Origin: a bacterium
GTDB lineage: Bacteria > JALSQH01
NCBI GenBank assembly: GCA_026985515.1
Contig: JALSQH010000250.1
Span: 1-13,333 of the forward strand
Direction of reading: 5' to 3'
DNA: 13,333 bases
Under the pieces are notes generated by a model. That model did not search any database. It was not told where the DNA came from and saw only the letters and a program-made list of their open reading frames with translations. This document shows, piece by piece, positions 1 to 7,092 of this stretch. The translations under genes and the position numbers were made by a program. Every line of letters starts with the position of its first letter. Position 1 is the first letter of the stretch.

Positions 1-263
1 AATCTTATTACATCTTCGTCAAGTCTGTAGTTCCTTTCCAGTGCTTTCACAGTTTCTCCATCACCCTGAAATTTAATGAGTATGTAAGTACCACGTCTGT
101 TCTTCTTGATCTCATATGCAAGGGTTCTTTTCCCCCAGTTGTCTATGGTGATAATATCACCGTTGTTTGATTCAATTATGTTTTTGTACTTTTCGATTTT
201 CTCAGGGACCTGAGGATCTTCTACTTTTTCAGAAAGAACAAAAATGGTTTCGTAAAGTCTCAT
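1..263 (-). CDS. rpsF: 30S ribosomal protein S6 (3' part cut by window edge)
   Basis: The first 87 residues are visible; the C-terminus lies beyond the left edge (S6 is usually about 95-135 residues). S6 binds 16S rRNA with S18 in the platform of the small subunit. The S6 signature is clear: start MRLYETIFVL, then the central strand WGKRTLAYEI followed by KKNRRGTY, and an LERNYRLDEDVIR segment matching the conserved Leu-Glu-Arg...Arg...Val-Ile-Arg part of the family. The ATG at 263 is preceded by GGAGGTGAAG, a strong ribosome binding site at good spacing. In most bacteria rpsF is followed by ssb/rpsR/rplI, which would be to the left of this window. A promoter of its own lies just upstream. 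The identification is secure. Confidence 0.95.
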   Translation of the reverse strand, partial: MRLYETIFVLSEKVEDPQVPEKIEKYKNIIESNNGDIITIDNWGKRTLAYEIKKNRRGTYILIKFQGDGETVKALERNYRLDEDVIR

Positions 264-330
264 CTTCACCTCCTCTCGGTTTTACAGCCCTTCCTCTCCG
301 GGAAGAGCAAGGAGTTTCGCTGTGATTATC

Positions 331-358
331 AGTATACATAAAAAAATTTTTTTGACAA
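331..358 (-). promoter_or_regulatory. sigma70-type promoter of rpsF
   Basis: Read on the minus strand, TTGTCA (353-358) is separated by 16 bases from TATACT (331-336). This matches the -35/-10 consensus at 5/6 and 5/6. It sits between the stop codon of the neighbouring lipoprotein gene (368) and the rpsF ribosome binding site, leaving a leader of about 60 bases. No clear intrinsic terminator separates the lipoprotein gene from this promoter, so read-through into rpsF is possible. Confidence 0.65.
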
Positions 359-367
359 GGAATTGTC

Positions 368-1906
368 TTATTCATACAAACTCATTAATCCGAAAATTGT
401 GCCGCTTACCAGATTACGTGACATTCCTATTTCTGTTCCGGCATAGGCGCTGTTGAATTCTGGATATGGTCCGAGTTCAAAGGAAAAAGCTTCTTTCCCC
501 GTATCCCAATCAAGAGCTTCCCATACCCAGATGTTATTCTTCAATCCCACATCATAGAGAAGGTTTGATGCAGCACTCATGGCAGGAATTCCGTTTGGAA
601 AGCTGACATCTCTGTTTGCCCACTGTGAATACAGTTCCTTTTTAACAGGGTCCCATACAAATTTTTCTGCCCCTCTCGGTGCGAATTTTGAAATTCCAGA
701 AAAAGCAATACCCAGAGTTTTGCTGGAAGTTTTAGCCCTAAGCTGATTGCTTACAACCACCACTCCATAACCTCTTACGACAAGTGATTGATCTGTGGTA
801 GATTCATCTGTTTCTGGATTTCCAAATGTCACTTTTACCTGGGCAGCTATTCTTTTGTCCTTAGTACCCGGGAGTTGTTTCCAGTTGTCAGGTATTTTAT
901 CCCTCCAGAAAAGGACTATATGCATTACTCTGTCACCATCTGTTATGACAACAAATTTATCCTGGTCTCCGGTGCCCATCAGAGTTGGGGTTGTTCCCGA
1001 GCCTTTGCCCAGCCTTATGCCTCCAAGGTAAGATGGACCCGTATCATAATTTGCAGTCCACCCTCCTTCATTTTCATCCAGGGTGAGGCTATTTCCTGTC
1101 CACTGGACTCTGTACATTTTTTTGCTTGTAACCACATAAATACCGCCTTCCTCATCAACATCAACAGCAATGGAGTTGGAAATTTCTTCATCGGTTGAGA
1201 ATCTGAAATAATAAAGGTGCCTGAAATCCCTCGATAGTGTGAAGAGCAATCCCCTGTCTGTTACTGCAACCAGCATTCCGTCATATGTGATATTCAAGCC
1301 AACGATTTTTTCATCAGAAGAAATAAGGAGTGAGTCGGGTATCTTGAAGGTCCTTAGAAGCTTAATTTTTGAGTAGGGATCACCGGTAACTGAATCTGAA
1401 TATGCATAGATTTTCTGAAGTTTTGGAACATAAAAGATGTTATCTTTATCAATCAGAGTGTAGGCACCTGAGATTCCAACATCAGGGTTAAAAACATCTG
1501 TAATGGATGCTCCATAGGGAAGTTTTACTCTGTCAATGTACTTTAAGCCATGCTTTGAGTGTGCAACTTTATAAACATACATCTGGTCTGCACCCCAGAT
1601 TACGCGTTCTCCATCGGAATATGGACCACTGAACGCAAGGGTAATTGCACCAGGTAAGCCTTCAAGGTGAAAGAATTTCCCCTTGCTGACATCATATGGT
1701 CCCGCGTAGGGTGTTGAGTCCTGGCAATATGGATTTCGATGTGTCATTGGCCATGGTGAATCTGCGAGGAAGGGATTCACTGGTGGTTCATTTCCATCAT
1801 CTAAATAGGCAGGGGGATAAAAGTAGACTTTTTCATCAACGCTGGAACAGCTTGAAGTGTAAAGTATAACAAGCAGAAGAAGCAGAAAAATTGCAATTCT
1901 TTTCAT
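368..1906 (-). CDS. Probable beta-propeller lipoprotein (PQQ-like repeat type), function unknown
   Basis: A 512-residue exported protein. The N-terminus is MKR, a leucine-rich hydrophobic run, then TSSC with Cys20 as the likely lipidated residue (Thr at -3 is atypical for a lipobox). Ser at +2 suggests an outer-membrane destination. Shortly after comes a WPMTHRNPYCQ segment resembling the start of many PQQ-like beta-propellers. Later blades show repeated beta-strand/turn patterns such as DVDEEGGIYVVTSKKMYRV and YDGMLVAVTDRGLLFTL. I see no catalytic motif. The start is set at ATG 1906 because AGGAGG lies 7 bases before it; an in-frame TTG at 1912 is only 1 base from that site and is unlikely. 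It is transcribed divergently from the TonB receptor/lipase operon over a gap of about 160 bases, suggesting but not proving a shared role. The propeller fold is inferred from sequence texture. Confidence 0.7.
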   Translation of the reverse strand: MKRIAIFLLLLLVILYTSSCSSVDEKVYFYPPAYLDDGNEPPVNPFLADSPWPMTHRNPYCQDSTPYAGPYDVSKGKFFHLEGLPGAITLAFSGPYSDGERVIWGADQMYVYKVAHSKHGLKYIDRVKLPYGASITDVFNPDVGISGAYTLIDKDNIFYVPKLQKIYAYSDSVTGDPYSKIKLLRTFKIPDSLLISSDEKIVGLNITYDGMLVAVTDRGLLFTLSRDFRHLYYFRFSTDEEISNSIAVDVDEEGGIYVVTSKKMYRVQWTGNSLTLDENEGGWTANYDTGPSYLGGIRLGKGSGTTPTLMGTGDQDKFVVITDGDRVMHIVLFWRDKIPDNWKQLPGTKDKRIAAQVKVTFGNPETDESTTDQSLVVRGYGVVVVSNQLRAKTSSKTLGIAFSGISKFAPRGAEKFVWDPVKKELYSQWANRDVSFPNGIPAMSAASNLLYDVGLKNNIWVWEALDWDTGKEAFSFELGPYPEFNSAYAGTEIGMSRNLVSGTIFGLMSLYE

Positions 1907-1930
1907 CTCCAATCCTCCTTCCTGCTACCT

Positions 1931-1960
1931 ATTTTAGATGATTTTCTGAACATTTGTCAA
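1931..1960 (-). promoter_or_regulatory. sigma70-type promoter of the divergent lipoprotein gene
   Basis: On the minus strand a perfect -35 TTGACA (1955-1960) is followed after 18 bases by TAAAAT (1931-1936). The expected start of transcription is near 1924, giving a very short leader of about 18 bases that just contains the AAGGAGGA ribosome binding site for the ATG at 1906. Confidence 0.65.
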
Positions 1961-1973
1961 TCTAATCATTAGA
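1961..1973. promoter_or_regulatory. Perfect 13-bp palindrome, candidate operator
   Basis: TCTAAT-C-ATTAGA is a perfect inverted repeat with 6-bp arms. It directly abuts the -35 box of the minus-strand lipoprotein promoter and lies about 60 bp upstream of the plus-strand receptor promoter. Its position between two divergent promoters is typical of a regulator binding site, but 6-bp arms can arise by chance and no regulator gene is in the window. Confidence 0.3.
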
Positions 1974-2030
1974 ATAGTTTCAAATAGTTACATGATTGAA
2001 AAAATTTTTTGTGGAAGAATATTAGCACTC

Positions 2031-2059
2031 TTGACAATTTTTCCACTTTTAATTACGAT
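2031..2059 (+). promoter_or_regulatory. sigma70-type promoter of the TonB receptor/lipase operon
   Basis: A perfect TTGACA (2031-2036) is followed, after the optimal 17 bases, by TACGAT (2054-2059, 4/6 with T, A and final T kept). No better plus-strand promoter is visible upstream in the 1913-2030 region. The predicted transcription start is near 2066, directly at the GTG codon 2067, which bears on where the first receptor begins. Confidence 0.5.
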
Positions 2060-2066
2060 AATATTT

Positions 2067-4598
2067 GTGAAAGTCGTAAAGAACTTGACGTTTTATCTAC
2101 TCCTCACTTTTGCTGTTTCTCTGTGGAGTTTCAACATAAAGCAGTATGTAACTTTTACCCCTCCGCAGAAGGGGACCGAAGGCAGTGCACTTAATTTTAC
2201 CCTTATCTATTCCGGGCCTGTGGAGGTGGATTTTATCCTTTATTACAGAAGCGGAAATGAAAAGGGCTACAAGACTATTCAGTTCAGCAGGGGCGAATTT
2301 GGGAAATATACTGCCGTGTTGCCATCCTTTGAGGTTCAGACTCCGGGAATCTATTTTTATATTGAGGCGATAGACAGAGAAAATAATTCATACAGTATGG
2401 CTGGAAGTTATGCTCACCCACTTTATGTTCCAGTTGAGAAGCGGAAGGAAAAAATTTTTCTCCCTGAGGTTGGAAAAGAATTCTCCCCCCTTGAAGAGGA
2501 GTTGACGCTTCTTCAGGCTGAAAATGTAGTTTATACAGCATCGGCCTTTGCTCAGAGTATCCTTGAGTCCCCCGCTTCAATTGTATCCATATCATCAGAT
2601 TATATTGAATTGCTTGGCAGCAAGGATATTGGAGAAATACTGAGGTGGTTACCCGGAATTGATGTGATAAAATTTACACCTGCTGATATACAGATTGGGG
2701 TCAGGGGATTTAACAGGGAGATAACCAATAAACTTCTGACAATGGTTGATGGCAGATCTGTTTATTTTGATTTCTTTGGATTCACCTCCTTTTCCTCTCT
2801 GCCAATTTCCATATTTGATATTGCCAAGATTGAGGTTGTAAAGGGACCTGTTTCAGCCATTTATGGTGCCAACGCATGGAGTGGAGTGATCAATATCATT
2901 ACAAGGGATCCCCGAAAGGAGCAGGGATTGAGATTTTATTTTGGAATGGGATACAATGGAGCAGGTGAATGCAAAAATTTTAAAAAGGGTTTTCTGTGCC
3001 TTAGAAACAATTACGGAAATTACCAGTACGCAACTTATAAGGACAAGCAGTATGTTAGAATCTCCGCAGGGTGGGAAAATAGAAGTGATTTTGAGCATCC
3101 TGCACGTCTCTCAACACCAGAGTTATTTGCGGAGGATCGGGAAAAGGTTAGAAACAGGATAGGCAAGGGAAATGAAAAAATATATGCAAATTCCACTTTT
3201 GGATATGAATTCTCTTCCAGCTTTAATTTGAAGGTTCAGAGTGGATTCTCTCTCATAAAGGGGAACATACTTACAGAACTTTCGCAGTATGGAACGGAGG
3301 GCAATACAGGTTTTATAAAGAGTGAAGTAACCTATAAGATGTTTCAGGCTGTGTTGTTCTGGAATCATTTAAATTCTCTCTCCGCAACTTTTTTCAGACC
3401 TGATACATCTGATTTGACCGGATATATGGGGGACCCCCTTGATGTCGAACCTCTTGTTATGAACAAACATATCATTAATGATGTTTATGACATAACTTTA
3501 AAGCAGAGAGTTCTGGCTTCGCCCCATAAGTTGAGCTTTGGTGCAGGTTACAGGTTTAACAGGGTTGATGCACCTCACTTCTTCCGGGGAAAAGTTCACC
3601 AGCAGAATCTTTTCAATGCCTTCCTGCTTGATGAAGTAAAATTTGGTTCTCCCCGGAACTGGATAGTTAACGGTGCCATCAGATATGACCATCATCCTTT
3701 AACGGGTGATCATTTAAGCCCGAGGCTTGCTCTTGTTTACAAAATAAATGATGAACAGGGTCTCAGATTTTCAGCAAGCAGAGCTTTCAGAAATCCCACA
3801 TTTATTGAGTCATATATGGATTTTGAGGTCCCAACTGTCCTTGCAGTTGCTCCTGGAGGCGAAGTACTTGAGCCACCACAGTTTGTTGTTTCTCCGGTGA
3901 AGGCTCGTGTTGTTGGTAACAGGAATCTTGAATCAGAGGTTATTGATGGGTTTGATTTTACCTATCAGTGGCTGAAGGAAAATGTTATTCACCTTACCCT
4001 TGATGGATTTTACAACAGATTTTACAACCTGATAAGATACCAGACCACTCCTGAGGGAAAAAGCTTTACCAATCTGGGTAAGGGATATGAGTATGGTGGA
4101 GAAGTTGGTTTAAGATGGTATCTCTCCTCATATTTTGAATTGTGGAGCAACTACTCGTATCAGAGAATTTACAATACCAATGATGATCCAGAAACGCTTC
4201 AGGATGAAAAAGGTGTTGATCCAAGATTTCCACAGCATAAATTTAATCTGGTTCTGTTTGCAAAGTTCAATAAATTCAAATCATCATTCCAGTTTCACTA
4301 TGAGAGTAAAAAGGGAAAGTACTTTGATGATGATTTTATTCCCTACAAGTTACCTGCCGTTGATCCCCAGAAGGTGGGGGACAATATTGTGGGTTATGTG
4401 GTTGTATCTCCAGATACTTACTATGAGATCCCTGCTTTTTATATCGTTAACCTAAACTTTCTCTACGATATATCAAAACATTTTCAAATAGGTGTGTATG
4501 TTTACAATCTTTTGAACTATGTACATAAAGAGTTTCCAAGACCAGAGGCTGAAGATATAGGAAGGATTATATATGGTAATCTCAGGGTGGTGTTTTAA
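2067..4598 (+). CDS. TonB-dependent outer-membrane receptor, first of a tandem pair, with N-terminal beta-sandwich domain
   Basis: An 843-residue receptor from GTG 2067. Order: signal peptide (about 1-24, KVVKN then a hydrophobic run); a beta-sandwich domain (about 28-125) with YYRSGNEKGY and PGIYFYIEA; an acidic linker; a plug domain starting around ENVVYTAS (residue 152), with LRWLPGIDV, IQIGVRGF and VVKGPVSAIYGANAWSG (about 258-275); then a beta-barrel ending LRVVF, whose terminal Phe is the usual barrel-assembly signal. It would take up a ligand across the outer membrane using TonB/ExbB/ExbD energy; the substrate cannot be read. The frame is open back to ATG 1992, but that would add a second hydrophobic stretch and place the best promoter inside the gene; neither start has a clear ribosome binding site. 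It leads a three-gene operon. Confidence 0.9.
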   Translation: MKVVKNLTFYLLLTFAVSLWSFNIKQYVTFTPPQKGTEGSALNFTLIYSGPVEVDFILYYRSGNEKGYKTIQFSRGEFGKYTAVLPSFEVQTPGIYFYIEAIDRENNSYSMAGSYAHPLYVPVEKRKEKIFLPEVGKEFSPLEEELTLLQAENVVYTASAFAQSILESPASIVSISSDYIELLGSKDIGEILRWLPGIDVIKFTPADIQIGVRGFNREITNKLLTMVDGRSVYFDFFGFTSFSSLPISIFDIAKIEVVKGPVSAIYGANAWSGVINIITRDPRKEQGLRFYFGMGYNGAGECKNFKKGFLCLRNNYGNYQYATYKDKQYVRISAGWENRSDFEHPARLSTPELFAEDREKVRNRIGKGNEKIYANSTFGYEFSSSFNLKVQSGFSLIKGNILTELSQYGTEGNTGFIKSEVTYKMFQAVLFWNHLNSLSATFFRPDTSDLTGYMGDPLDVEPLVMNKHIINDVYDITLKQRVLASPHKLSFGAGYRFNRVDAPHFFRGKVHQQNLFNAFLLDEVKFGSPRNWIVNGAIRYDHHPLTGDHLSPRLALVYKINDEQGLRFSASRAFRNPTFIESYMDFEVPTVLAVAPGGEVLEPPQFVVSPVKARVVGNRNLESEVIDGFDFTYQWLKENVIHLTLDGFYNRFYNLIRYQTTPEGKSFTNLGKGYEYGGEVGLRWYLSSYFELWSNYSYQRIYNTNDDPETLQDEKGVDPRFPQHKFNLVLFAKFNKFKSSFQFHYESKKGKYFDDDFIPYKLPAVDPQKVGDNIVGYVVVSPDTYYEIPAFYIVNLNFLYDISKHFQIGVYVYNLLNYVHKEFPRPEAEDIGRIIYGNLRVVF

Positions 4599-4599
4599 A

Positions 4600-7077
4600 A
4601 TGGTGAGGAGATTGATTTTGTCCCTTCTCATTTTTACAGGGCTTTATTCCCTATTGTGGGGAGGCGTTACTCTCCTCTATCATAATCCACCTGCTGAAGT
4701 GAGTGAGGGACAGAGCATAAATATTTCTGTTGATTTGAAAGGATATGAGAATGTCAGAAATGTGATAGTGTTTTTCAGGGGAGCCAATGAAACTGCATAC
4801 AAGGCGGCTTTGCTTTTTCCAAAAGAAAAGCCTGGACACTATGAGGGTATTATTCCTGCATCTGAAGTACTTCCCCCCGGGTTATACTACTACATTGTGG
4901 TCAGAACCACGGATTATAAACTGGTGCCCGTTTTTGCAAGCAGTCAGGTACCGCAGTATGTCAGGGTTAAGCCCAAGAAGGAAGAAGTGGTTCTGGGAGG
5001 GGAACTTGAATCATATCTTGAACAGGGACTTTCGGAAGAGGTCACCTATTTCAAATCTGAGGAAGAAGTAAAATCTGCCTCAGGGTTTAAACAGAAGAGG
5101 AGCGAAGCACCAGCCTCAACATATGTCATGTACAGAAGGGACCTCCTCAAACTGGGAACATTTTTCCCTTGTGACTCCTTTTTCTATGTGCCTGGAATCA
5201 GGGTCGTGAGGATAAACGCTTCTGATATAGAACCTGGAATGAGGGGGCTTGCAACTGAGGGGAATAAGAGGATTCTGACTCTGGTTGATGACAGGCCCGG
5301 TTATGTGGCTTTTATTGGTATCACTCCCTATGTTACTCTTCCCTTTTACATTATGGATGTTGATAAGATAGAATTTGTAAAGGGTCCTGTTTCCACAATT
5401 TATGGTCCAAATGCGTATTCGGGAGCCATCAATATTATTTTGAGGGATCCTCATAAGGACCCGGGAACATATTTTTACTTCGCCATTGGAGATAGGGGGC
5501 TTAAAAGCAGTGTGGGAGAAATATCCTCAGCAGATGTTGAGGGGAAGATCTTTCACCGTGTTTCTGTGGGGTGGCAGAGGTATGAGGAGTTCAGTAAGGT
5601 GAAAGTCCCTCAGTTTATCAGCGGGGTGAATAACCCAGTTAAGGTGTACTGGGGTGATTACATGGTTGGGAGGGACCTGGAAGATGGTTACATCAAGTTC
5701 TCAAATGGGTTAAATTACATTTATGCTGAAACTGCTGCCAGATCCTTTCTCTTTCAGAACTACTATGGTTACTTTGGTTATGGAAGGGTGGATTTTAAGA
5801 AGAAGGATGTAAGAATTATGAGTTTTCTCAATTACTATGATACTGGTATAAAGGCTTATATCAAACCTGACACTTCTGGATTAACAGGGTATATGGGTGA
5901 ATCTCTTGATCTTGAACCCAACATAATCAATTCCTATGTTAGAGGAGCACTTGGAGATGTGGACCTTATTTACACAGCTACGTTCAGCGACAATTACAAG
6001 CTGAGATTCACTGCCAATTATACCTATAACTACATAAATGCTCCTCAAATCTTTACACAGAGTTACAGCCAGAACCTCTATGGTTTCTCAGCCCTCAACG
6101 AGGATAAATTTTTCAATGAAAAGCTGATCTTAAACTTCTCAGTCAGGTACGATTATCATCCCATTACCAAGGAACACTTCAGTCCCAGGCTTGCTGTAGT
6201 GTACAGACCTGCAGAAAGGCAGACGCTCAGATTCGTGGCGAGCAGTGCATACAGGAATCCAACCTTTGTTGAATCCAATGTTGATTTTGATGTGCCCACA
6301 GTGGTGCCTGTGGCTCCGGGAGGGGAGATGTTATCTCCGCCACAATTTGTTGTATCACCCATACCTGCCAGGGTGAAGGGGAATGAGAAGATAAAGGCTG
6401 AAACTGTTTACAGCGGAGAAATTGATTACGAGGGTATGTTCTTTGGTGATCTGAAACTTAATCTTGATCTTTATTACAACAAATATCGCGATCTGATTGA
6501 CATGCACCAGACACCTGAAGGTTACACCTTTGATAATCTTGGAAATGCTCACGGCTATGGTGTGGAATTTCTGGTGGACTGGTTACCATTTGATCAATGG
6601 AGGTTTTTTGTAAATTACTCCTTCTCCAGAACTTACAATGAATTTGACAACCCCTATACTTATCAGAATGAAAAGGGACTTAGCAGGCTTTATCCCGAGC
6701 ATATAGCCAATGCCGGTGTTTTCTTCATACCCGAGAAGTGGGAAGTTTCCCTTCTTTTTCACTATGAATCTAAAATTGAAGGCTACAGAGACGAGGATAA
6801 TATACCTTATATTTTCCCCGTTGTTGATCCGACAAAAGTGGGTGAAAATGGAAAACCTGTGATTATTGGATTGTATCCTGCAGGTACTCCCGATGTTAAA
6901 TATGTTCTTCCATCGTACTATCTTTTGAGAGCGAGAATTGCGTATCTGCCAAATGATAAACTCACCCTTTTCCTCGTGGGGCAAAATATCCTGAACTACA
7001 AACATTACGAATGGCCCAGGGATATTTCTGAAGAGATTGGATGGAGGGCTTTTGGAGGGGTTATCTATAAATTTTAG
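4600..7077 (+). CDS. TonB-dependent outer-membrane receptor, second of a tandem pair
   Basis: An 825-residue paralogue of the preceding receptor, starting 1 base after its stop codon. It is probably translationally coupled, with GGGTGG within the end of the first gene as ribosome binding site. Order: signal peptide (MVRRLILSLLIFTGLYSLLWG); beta-sandwich domain (about 25-120; FFRGANETAY, PGLYYYIVV); linker; plug (about 165-285) with APAST, YVPGIRVV, MRGLATEGNKRILTLVDDR and VKGPVSTIYGPNAYSGAIN; barrel ending GVIYKF with terminal Phe. Several loop regions match the first receptor almost residue for residue. An in-frame ATG at 4573 would overlap the first gene by 26 bases and put polar residues before the signal peptide, so 4600 is preferred. 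Function as a TonB-powered importer is a family assignment; a lipid-like ligand is inferred only from the lipase downstream. Confidence 0.93.
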   Translation: MVRRLILSLLIFTGLYSLLWGGVTLLYHNPPAEVSEGQSINISVDLKGYENVRNVIVFFRGANETAYKAALLFPKEKPGHYEGIIPASEVLPPGLYYYIVVRTTDYKLVPVFASSQVPQYVRVKPKKEEVVLGGELESYLEQGLSEEVTYFKSEEEVKSASGFKQKRSEAPASTYVMYRRDLLKLGTFFPCDSFFYVPGIRVVRINASDIEPGMRGLATEGNKRILTLVDDRPGYVAFIGITPYVTLPFYIMDVDKIEFVKGPVSTIYGPNAYSGAINIILRDPHKDPGTYFYFAIGDRGLKSSVGEISSADVEGKIFHRVSVGWQRYEEFSKVKVPQFISGVNNPVKVYWGDYMVGRDLEDGYIKFSNGLNYIYAETAARSFLFQNYYGYFGYGRVDFKKKDVRIMSFLNYYDTGIKAYIKPDTSGLTGYMGESLDLEPNIINSYVRGALGDVDLIYTATFSDNYKLRFTANYTYNYINAPQIFTQSYSQNLYGFSALNEDKFFNEKLILNFSVRYDYHPITKEHFSPRLAVVYRPAERQTLRFVASSAYRNPTFVESNVDFDVPTVVPVAPGGEMLSPPQFVVSPIPARVKGNEKIKAETVYSGEIDYEGMFFGDLKLNLDLYYNKYRDLIDMHQTPEGYTFDNLGNAHGYGVEFLVDWLPFDQWRFFVNYSFSRTYNEFDNPYTYQNEKGLSRLYPEHIANAGVFFIPEKWEVSLLFHYESKIEGYRDEDNIPYIFPVVDPTKVGENGKPVIIGLYPAGTPDVKYVLPSYYLLRARIAYLPNDKLTLFLVGQNILNYKHYEWPRDISEEIGWRAFGGVIYKF

Positions 7078-7092
7078 AAGGAGTACAGGATC

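Noticed and set aside
352-357. TTGACA on the plus strand suggesting a plus promoter
   Set aside because: No -10 follows at a fitting distance and the downstream gene is on the opposite strand; the same bases serve better as part of the minus-strand rpsF -35.
1907-1912. TTG start for the propeller lipoprotein
   Set aside because: The AGGAGG site is only 1 base away from TTG 1912 but 7 bases from ATG 1906, so the ATG is the workable start.
4573-4599. In-frame ATG upstream of the second receptor start
   Set aside because: It would overlap the first receptor's end by 26 bases and place MVISGWCFK before a clean signal peptide; ATG 4600 fits better.
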